From positions 1 to 19,345 of the forward strand of contig CAMZFU010000018.1 in NCBI GenBank assembly GCA_947306185.1: a stretch of DNA of 19,345 nucleotides. The letters are read 5' to 3'. Positions 15,085-19,345 of this stretch are shown one piece after another. A model generated the notes under the pieces. It was not told where the DNA came from, did no database searches, and was given only the letters and a program-made list of their open reading frames with translations. Position 1 is the first letter of the stretch. Every line of letters starts with the position of its first letter. A program made the position numbers and the translations under genes. Source of the DNA: an uncultured Pseudomonadota bacterium (GTDB lineage: Bacteria; Pseudomonadota; Alphaproteobacteria; Rs-D84).

Positions 15085-15408
15085 TTATCCGTTGCAACGG
15101 TTGCAATTGTTGCGAACCACGCGACGTTCAGAATATGTACCCGCTGGTTCATAAACCGTTACTGGACGATATACCTGGTAATGATCAATTACTTCGGTAT
15201 GGGTTTTAACACGAACTGGTTGTGCGCAAGAGTTGCATGGCGCAGAAACTGTGCGTTGTGCAACAGGTGCAGCATAGTTAACAGCCGTTGTGTTATAGCG
15301 AACGTGATTTGTGTATGTTTCTGTTTCGGTATAAACCCCACCATCAGATGCATTTGCACTGACCGCAACCATCGCAGCAAACAAACCAGACAAAATTGTT
15401 TTTTTCAT
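15085..15408 (-). CDS. Small exported protein with two CxxC motifs
   Basis: 107 residues. Signal peptide 1-20 (KKTILSGLFAAMVAVSANA, cleavage after ANA). The mature part is about 87 residues, rich in V, Y, T and R, with beta-like alternation (THTEVIDHYQVYRPVTVYEP). C58-x2-C61 and C102-x2-C105 are its only cysteines, and the last lies near the C-terminus in NNCNRCNG. Two CxxC pairs could bind a metal or undergo thiol exchange, but the sequence does not resemble thioredoxin. AAAGGG precedes the ATG. It has the strongest promoter in the window, with a palindrome in the spacer, and its own terminator. It is therefore a monocistronic, probably abundant and regulated product. It is not recognised as a known family. 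Confidence 0.85.
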   Translation of the reverse strand: MKKTILSGLFAAMVAVSANASDGGVYTETETYTNHVRYNTTAVNYAAPVAQRTVSAPCNSCAQPVRVKTHTEVIDHYQVYRPVTVYEPAGTYSERRVVRNNCNRCNG

Positions 15409-15435
15409 ATTTGACCCTTTTGGTTATTCGTCAAT

Positions 15436-15476
15436 ATTATAGGACACAAATTTGTGTTGTCAAGCATTATTGACAA
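15436..15476 (-). promoter_or_regulatory. Perfect consensus promoter with palindromic operator in the spacer
   Basis: On the minus strand TTGACA (plus 15458-15463) and TATAAT (15436-15441) are perfect, with a 16-bp spacer. The spacer is almost filled by the 14-bp perfect palindrome ACACAAATTTGTGT (15444-15457). A second inverted repeat, TTGTCAA (15457-15463) with TTGACAA (15470-15476), overlaps the -35 element. This layout suggests repressor control of the small double-CxxC gene. Confidence 0.8.
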
Positions 15477-15520
15477 ATTTTTTTATTAGTGATTATTTGC
15501 CCTATTTTTATCAAAAATGA

Positions 15521-15850
15521 CTAGAATTCTAAAATTATGCCCAAAACCCCGTCCTGTTTATCCGATGGACAGAACTGCTCTATGGTTTGGACCGCGGTTT
15601 CGACATCGGGGAATCCACATTTCGTCGCAGGGATAATTGCCAACAATTCATTAAACGTCTTGGTGACAACCAAACCTTTGACCTTCATAACAAAACTTTC
15701 ATCTTCATTTTCATTACAAATAAAACGAATCGTATCGCCCAATTGTATTTTTTTGCGTTTTTCATCCAACAAACGCAACTCCACCGTCTTTTCGCCATGC
15801 AAAAACAAATCGAAATAGGTTCTTCTTAAATGCATTGTATGTTCTGCCAT
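15521..15850 (-). CDS. ASCH-domain (PUA-like) protein
   Basis: 109 residues. The whole protein fits a compact ASCH domain: H-x-M-x-L near the start (MHLRRTYFDLFLHGEKT), then E-L-R-L-x-DEKR and the I-x-x-G-D-x-I-x-F strand (about 35-44). Family members adopt a PUA-like fold and bind RNA or modified nucleosides; the distant E. coli relative YqfB is an N4-acetylcytidine amidohydrolase. Whether this one is enzymatic cannot be told. RBS AGGGGA lies 6 bases upstream. It sits 58 bp downstream of rpsK across a terminator-like hairpin, in the position where rpoA would normally follow. It may therefore depend on readthrough from the ribosomal protein unit. No membrane segment or signal peptide is visible. 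Confidence 0.85.
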   Translation of the reverse strand: MAEHTMHLRRTYFDLFLHGEKTVELRLLDEKRKKIQLGDTIRFICNENEDESFVMKVKGLVVTKTFNELLAIIPATKCGFPDVETAVQTIEQFCPSDKQDGVLGIILEF

Positions 15851-15879
15851 ATTTGTCCCCTGTCATTATTTATCCATGT

Positions 15880-15904
15880 AAAAATCCGCCAAACGGCGGA
15901 TTTT
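15880..15904 (-). terminator. Terminator after rpsK
   Basis: AAAATCCGCC (15881-15890), a 4-base loop, GGCGGATTTT (15895-15904) form a perfect 10-bp stem four bases past the rpsK stop. On the minus strand it ends in TTTTTA. It splits rpsM-rpsK from the ASCH gene. Confidence 0.85.
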
Positions 15905-15908
15905 AATC

Positions 15909-16286
15909 TTATACACGACGTACTTTCTTTGGTCGGCATCCATTATGCGGAATACGGGTTGTATCAGTAATACTTTGTACCACCAATCCGGCATTTGCCA
16001 AGCCACGAACCGCGGATTCACGCCCCTGACCGATACCACGCATCAAAACATCAACTGTTTTCATTCCCATTTCGGCAACCTTTTTACCAACTGCGTCTGC
16101 CACAACTGTTGCAGCATAAGGTGTAGATTTCTTGGCACCCTTGAAATTATTTGCACCCGCGGTTGCCCATGTTAACACGGCACCCGATTGGTCTGTGATT
16201 GTGATACGTGTGTTATTATTCGTGGCAACGACATGTGCTATGCCGTGCGATACTTTTTTTACAACTTTCTTTTTACTAACTGCCAT
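15909..16286 (-). CDS. rpsK: 30S ribosomal protein S11
   Basis: 125 residues, normal length. S11 forms part of the small-subunit platform near the E site. Conserved segments include HVVATNNNTRITITD, GARK-like ANNFKGAKKSTPYAA, GRESAVRGLANAGL and the C-terminal PHNGCRPKKVRRV signature. AAGGAAAAAATAAAA precedes the ATG. It follows rpsM by 64 bases, as in the alpha operon, and is followed at once by a terminator instead of rpoA. Confidence 0.98.
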   Translation of the reverse strand: MAVSKKKVVKKVSHGIAHVVATNNNTRITITDQSGAVLTWATAGANNFKGAKKSTPYAATVVADAVGKKVAEMGMKTVDVLMRGIGQGRESAVRGLANAGLVVQSITDTTRIPHNGCRPKKVRRV

Positions 16287-16350
16287 TTTTATTTTTTCCT
16301 TTTATTAGATGTCTTCAATTAACTATCGTGTTAATCTCTACCCAATTAAA

Positions 16351-16728
16351 TTATTTACCCTTGACCGCAGAACCCGCGACGACGACGCGTTTACCTTTAC
16401 GTGTACGTGCATTTGTCTGTGTGCGTTGACCCCGAACGGGCAAACGGTTACGATGACGAATACCGCGATATGTTTTCAGATCTTGCAAACGTTTAATATT
16501 CATTGCAACTTCACGACGAACGTCACCCTCGACCTTAAAGTTCTGTTCAATATAGTTCGAAATTTTAATAACATCTTCGTCGGTCAAATCTTTTGTGCGT
16601 AACCCATCTTTCAATTTCAAGGCTTTGCAGATTTGGGCGGCCCGGGCTGGACCAATACCATGAATATACTGCAATGACGCTTCGATACGTTTTTCCGCGG
16701 GGATGTTTACACCTGCTATACGTGCCAT
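16351..16728 (-). CDS. rpsM: 30S ribosomal protein S13
   Basis: 125 residues, normal length. It starts MARIAGVNIPAEKRIEASL and carries the conserved YIHGIGPARA and C-terminal GIRHRNRLPVRGQRTQTNAR segments. S13 sits in the head of the small subunit and contacts the P-site tRNA and the L5 bridge. AAAGGAAAAG lies upstream of the ATG. The gene has its own promoter in the 127-bp gap after secY, where adk lies in many relatives but is absent here. Confidence 0.98.
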   Translation of the reverse strand: MARIAGVNIPAEKRIEASLQYIHGIGPARAAQICKALKLKDGLRTKDLTDEDVIKISNYIEQNFKVEGDVRREVAMNIKRLQDLKTYRGIRHRNRLPVRGQRTQTNARTRKGKRVVVAGSAVKGK

Positions 16729-16754
16729 TTTTACTTTTCCTTTTTGTGTTCCCT

Positions 16755-16779
16755 GGATAATCTGTTTAACAAACTATCC
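16755..16779 (-). promoter_or_regulatory. Hairpin in the rpsM leader
   Basis: GGATA (16755-16759) with TATCC (16775-16779), enclosing GTTT (16764-16767) with AAAC (16771-16774), forms a two-part stem about 27 bases before the rpsM start. It could be a ribosomal protein autoregulation site. In E. coli, S4 represses this operon through an rpsM leader pseudoknot, but the match here is only positional. Confidence 0.4.
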
Positions 16780-16802
16780 TGCCTTTATTAAACCTTTGCG
16801 TA

Positions 16803-16830
16803 ATTTTATATAAATTATCACAAAAGTCAA
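16803..16830 (-). promoter_or_regulatory. Promoter of rpsM-rpsK
   Basis: On the minus strand TTGACT (plus 16825-16830) and TAAAAT (16803-16808) are separated by 16 bp. The hexamers are identical to those of the rpoA promoter. It lies between secY and rpsM and makes rpsM-rpsK an independent unit. Confidence 0.7.
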
Positions 16831-16855
16831 ACCCTGTTTCACGTAACCAACATCA

Positions 16856-18175
16856 TTAGTTACGGAAACGACCTTTCTTTGCGGTGGCGCCCATAACACC
16901 ATGATATTGTTTTGCCACTAAATAGGATTGAACCTGGTTCATGGTATCTAAAACAACACCCGCAACGATTAAAACACTTGTTCCACCGATTACCAACGGC
17001 ATACCAAAATGCGTATTCAATATGATTGGAATCACACAGACCACAATCAAATATCCAACACCAATCGCCGTAACCTTGGAAACCATAGAATCCAAGAACG
17101 TAACCGTTTGTTCACCTGGGCGAACACCCGGTATATAACCACCGGCGTTACGCAAATTGTTACTTGTCTCTTCAGAATTAAATACAACTGCGGTTTGAAA
17201 ATACGCAAAGAATGCGATTAAAACCGTGTACAAAATGATATATGACCACGCACCATAGGTAAAGAACGCCATAATATTTTGTACAACCAAATTCTCACTT
17301 TGGGCAAAACGTTGTATAAACGCCGGCAACATCATAATAGACGATGCGAACACAGGCCCCATAACACCCGACATATTAACCTTAATCGGTAAATATGACG
17401 CGTTTGTGTTCACGACACCATTCGCCATAACCTGGCGTGGATACAAAATCTGAACGCGACGTTGTGCCATTTCAAAGAACGCGATAAGTGCAACGATACC
17501 AACAACGAACGCGATAACCAAAGCAATCATCGCAGGCGACATCTGACCAACGGAACCCAACGATACGATTTTCGCAATACCTTCGGGAACCTGGGCAATA
17601 ATACCAGCAAAGATAAGCAGTGATGCGCCCTGCCCTATACCACGCGCCGTAATCTGTTCTGCCAACCACATAACAAACACGGTTCCACCAACCAACGCGA
17701 TAATCGCCGACAATTCAAACGAGAACCCTGGGTTGACCACCGCACGTATACCATTGACCGGCGCCATAGATTCCAAACCACGAACCACGGCCCACCCTTG
17801 GACCACGGCCAACAACACTGCCAAATAACGAGTGTATTGATTGATTTTAATACGCCCAGATTCGCCTTCTTTGCGCAAATCATTCAATGATTTACTTGTC
17901 GCGGTCAACAATTGCAACACGATTGACGCCGAGATATATGGGAAAATGTTCAACGCCAACACCGACATACGCGATAATGAACCGCCGGTGAACATATCGA
18001 ACATTCCCATCATGCCACTGCCTTCCCCTTGGAACAAGTGTAAGACCGCAGACGCATTAACACCCGGTAATGGGATGAACGAACCAACACGATAGATAAT
18101 CAACGCACCCAACGTGAACAGAATACGTTTCTGTAAATCGGTTAACTTGCCAAAATATTTTGAAAAGATTTTCAT
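16856..18175 (-). CDS. secY: Preprotein translocase subunit SecY
   Basis: 439 residues, normal length, with about ten hydrophobic segments. SecY is the channel of the SecYEG translocon in the inner membrane. Visible signatures are the TM1 start FIPLPGVNA, the plug region GMFDMFTGGSLSRMSVLALN with IFPYISASIVLQLL after it, and the cytoplasmic C5 loop GGYIPGVRPGEQT needed for SecA action. The basic C-terminus (KKGRFRN) is normal. It follows rplO by 28 bases, the standard spc order, and so shares its transcript. It is the export route for the secreted cysteine-rich proteins in this window, although that link is general and not specific. Confidence 0.98.
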   Translation of the reverse strand: MKIFSKYFGKLTDLQKRILFTLGALIIYRVGSFIPLPGVNASAVLHLFQGEGSGMMGMFDMFTGGSLSRMSVLALNIFPYISASIVLQLLTATSKSLNDLRKEGESGRIKINQYTRYLAVLLAVVQGWAVVRGLESMAPVNGIRAVVNPGFSFELSAIIALVGGTVFVMWLAEQITARGIGQGASLLIFAGIIAQVPEGIAKIVSLGSVGQMSPAMIALVIAFVVGIVALIAFFEMAQRRVQILYPRQVMANGVVNTNASYLPIKVNMSGVMGPVFASSIMMLPAFIQRFAQSENLVVQNIMAFFTYGAWSYIILYTVLIAFFAYFQTAVVFNSEETSNNLRNAGGYIPGVRPGEQTVTFLDSMVSKVTAIGVGYLIVVCVIPIILNTHFGMPLVIGGTSVLIVAGVVLDTMNQVQSYLVAKQYHGVMGATAKKGRFRN

Positions 18176-18203
18176 GCGTTGTTCTCTCTTGTTTTATCCC
18201 AGA

Positions 18204-18662
18204 TTATTTGTTCTTGATGCTGCCACCGACTTTGGTAATTGCGGCTTCTGCGGCCTTGGACCACTTATCTGCAACAACGTTCACCGCTGTTTTGATTTCG
18301 CCTTTGGCCAAAACTTTCAATCCAGACAAACGACGATTGATAATTTTTGCCGCCAACAACGAATCGATTGTGATTTCTTTTGCCGCATCAATTTTACCAG
18401 ACGCGATAAACTTTTCGATATCACCAAGATTGATTGTTACATAATGTTTTGCAAACGGATTTGTAAAACCAAATTTTGGGAAACGACGCAAAATTGGCAT
18501 CTGACCACCTTGGAAAGTTGCCTGTTTACGTGAACCCGCACGTGCCTTTTGACCCTTGGTACCACGACCAGCGGTCTTACCATAACCCGACGCCATACCA
18601 CGACCAACACGTTTAATATCTTGACGTGCGCCTTTGTTATCCATCAATGCATTTAATTTCAT
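18204..18662 (-). CDS. rplO: 50S ribosomal protein L15
   Basis: 152 residues, normal length. It starts MKLNALMDNKGAR and has the Gly/Lys/Arg-rich N-terminal extension (GRGMASGYGKTAGRGTKGQ) that threads into 23S rRNA, the QMPILRRFPKFGF motif, and the C-terminal globular domain. L15 is a late-stage large-subunit assembly protein. TAGGAG precedes the ATG. It lies between rpmD and secY as in the standard spc operon. The 74-base gap before it contains a hairpin. Confidence 0.98.
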   Translation of the reverse strand: MKLNALMDNKGARQDIKRVGRGMASGYGKTAGRGTKGQKARAGSRKQATFQGGQMPILRRFPKFGFTNPFAKHYVTINLGDIEKFIASGKIDAAKEITIDSLLAAKIINRRLSGLKVLAKGEIKTAVNVVADKWSKAAEAAITKVGGSIKNK

Positions 18663-18675
18663 CTTTTACTCCTAT

Positions 18676-18718
18676 GAACTTATATAGTTCTGTTTCGCAT
18701 ACGGACAAGTGTCCGCAT
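18676..18718 (-). promoter_or_regulatory. Two small hairpins in the rpmD-rplO gap
   Basis: GAACT/AGTTC (18676-18690) and an 8-bp stem (18699-18706 with 18711-18718) lie upstream of rplO. The longer stem is fully paired only in minus-strand RNA, through a G-U pair, which fits a structure in this transcript. No T-run follows, so it is not a terminator. Confidence 0.4.
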
Positions 18719-18736
18719 ACTCGGTTTTATTTATAT

Positions 18737-18919
18737 TTATTCTTCTGTTACACTAACCAAATGTGCGACTTTGGCAATCATACCACGAATCGCGGTACTG
18801 TCCGCAAATTCATGTGTTTTGCCTATACGGCCCAAACCCAACGTGGCCAAAATGCGACGTTGAGATTCCGGACGACCAATAACGCTTTTGATTTGTTTTA
18901 CAACTAATTTCTTTGCCAT
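18737..18919 (-). CDS. rpmD: 50S ribosomal protein L30
   Basis: 60 residues from the ATG at 18919 (MAKKLVVKQIKSVIGRPESQ), chosen because AAGGTGATTGTT places a Shine-Dalgarno just upstream. A longer reading from a GTG at 18928 would overlap this site. The conserved L30 pattern K-Q-I-x-S-x-I-G-R and TL-x-L-G-R-I-x-K is present. It is the short bacterial form. L30 lies on the large-subunit surface near 5S rRNA and is missing from many reduced genomes. It sits between rpsE and rplO, the usual order. Confidence 0.95.
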   Translation of the reverse strand: MAKKLVVKQIKSVIGRPESQRRILATLGLGRIGKTHEFADSTAIRGMIAKVAHLVSVTEE

Positions 18920-18934
18920 AACAATCACCTTTTA

Positions 18935-19345
18935 TTATTTGTCTTCTGCTGGGACTTCTTCGGCAATTTTTTTGCCATCACGGCCGGCAACAATTTCTGC
19001 AACCGTTTTACCACGACGTGCGGCAACTGTTTTTGGCGAATTCATCTTAGAGAAAGCCAAGAACACTGCGCGAATCATATTGTTTGGATTGTTTGCACCC
19101 TGGGATTTCACAACGACGTCTTGAACCCCCAGGCAGTCAAACACTGCACGCAAGGCACCACCCGCAATAATACCGGTACCAGGAACCGCACTGCGCAAAA
19201 CCAATTTACTTGCACCATATTTCACCGAAACGTCATGGTGTAATGTGCGACCTTCTTTCAACGGAACGCGAATCATTTTTGCCTTGGCGGCCTTGGTTGC
19301 TTTCTGCACAGCAGCCTGAACTTCCAACGCTTTACCTTTGCCGAA
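18935..19345 (-). CDS. rpsE: 30S ribosomal protein S5 (5' end outside window)
   Basis: 136 residues are visible; the frame is open to the window edge, reading FGKGKALEVQ at its start, which matches the end of the N-terminal S5 dsRNA-binding domain. The internal TTG at 19327 is therefore not a start. The C-terminal domain carries PGTGIIAGGALRAVFDCLG, SQGANNPNNMIRA and MNSPKTVAARRGK, all conserved. S5 helps translational accuracy and contacts 16S rRNA helices in the small subunit. The ending KKIAEEVPAEDK is a short acidic tail. It is followed by rpmD after 15 bases, normal for the spc operon. Confidence 0.97.
   Translation of the reverse strand, partial: FGKGKALEVQAAVQKATKAAKAKMIRVPLKEGRTLHHDVSVKYGASKLVLRSAVPGTGIIAGGALRAVFDCLGVQDVVVKSQGANNPNNMIRAVFLAFSKMNSPKTVAARRGKTVAEIVAGRDGKKIAEEVPAEDK

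Noticed and set aside
14976..15152. Upstream extension of the 649-residue protein to 15152
   Set aside because: It would overlap the end of the small CxxC gene and translate through its terminator. The ATG at 14975 gives a proper signal peptide and a purine-rich RBS.
10311..15502. Shared 12-base TGATTATTTGCC at the rplQ stop and near 15490
   Set aside because: Short, AT-rich match that can occur by chance. No longer homology flanks it.

Overview
The window comes from an alphaproteobacterium, most likely an uncultured host-associated or gut lineage. The ribosomal proteins, SecY and RpoA look alphaproteobacterial: RpoA starts MIEKNW and ends in a typical GMEVPGWPPENI tail. The lineage below that level is inference. 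I see no rRNA, tRNA, insertion sequence or CRISPR array.

Left part (1-10163). This region is dominated by large exported cysteine-rich proteins of unknown function. A 5'-truncated gene (1-1892, +) encodes the C-terminal part of one. A methyltransferase-fold gene (2056-2964, +) with a consensus promoter follows. Tail-to-tail with it lies a two-TM protein with a long Pro/acidic region (2969-4024, -). Divergent from that gene is a 785-residue secreted protein (4185-6542, +) that ends at a clear terminator. A gene-free 600-bp stretch follows. On its minus strand it appears to encode a structured RNA with two nested-stem pseudoknots and its own promoter. A 1007-residue secreted protein (7140-10163, -, TTG start) closes this part.

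Right part (10164-19345, all minus strand). This is the end of the spc/alpha ribosomal protein region: rpsE (partial)-rpmD-rplO-secY, then rpsM-rpsK, then rpoA-rplQ. adk, which often lies between secY and rpsM, is absent. About 3.5 kb of accessory DNA separates rpsK from rpoA. It holds an ASCH/PUA-like protein, a small exported double-CxxC protein under a perfect consensus promoter with a palindrome in its spacer, a 649-residue secreted cysteine-rich coiled-coil protein, and a 238-residue exported coiled-coil protein. Visible promoters and terminators suggest that rpsM-rpsK and rpoA-rplQ are independent units.

Common theme. The four large exported proteins repeatedly place cysteines exactly seven residues apart (CX6C). 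In the 1007-residue protein two four-cysteine ladders occur (C-x6-C-x6-C-x6-C). Two of the four proteins share an FTC-x4-FG motif followed by a glycine-zipper segment. Together they look like a family of disulfide-stabilised envelope or surface proteins. Their function is unknown, and I could not tie them to a named system.
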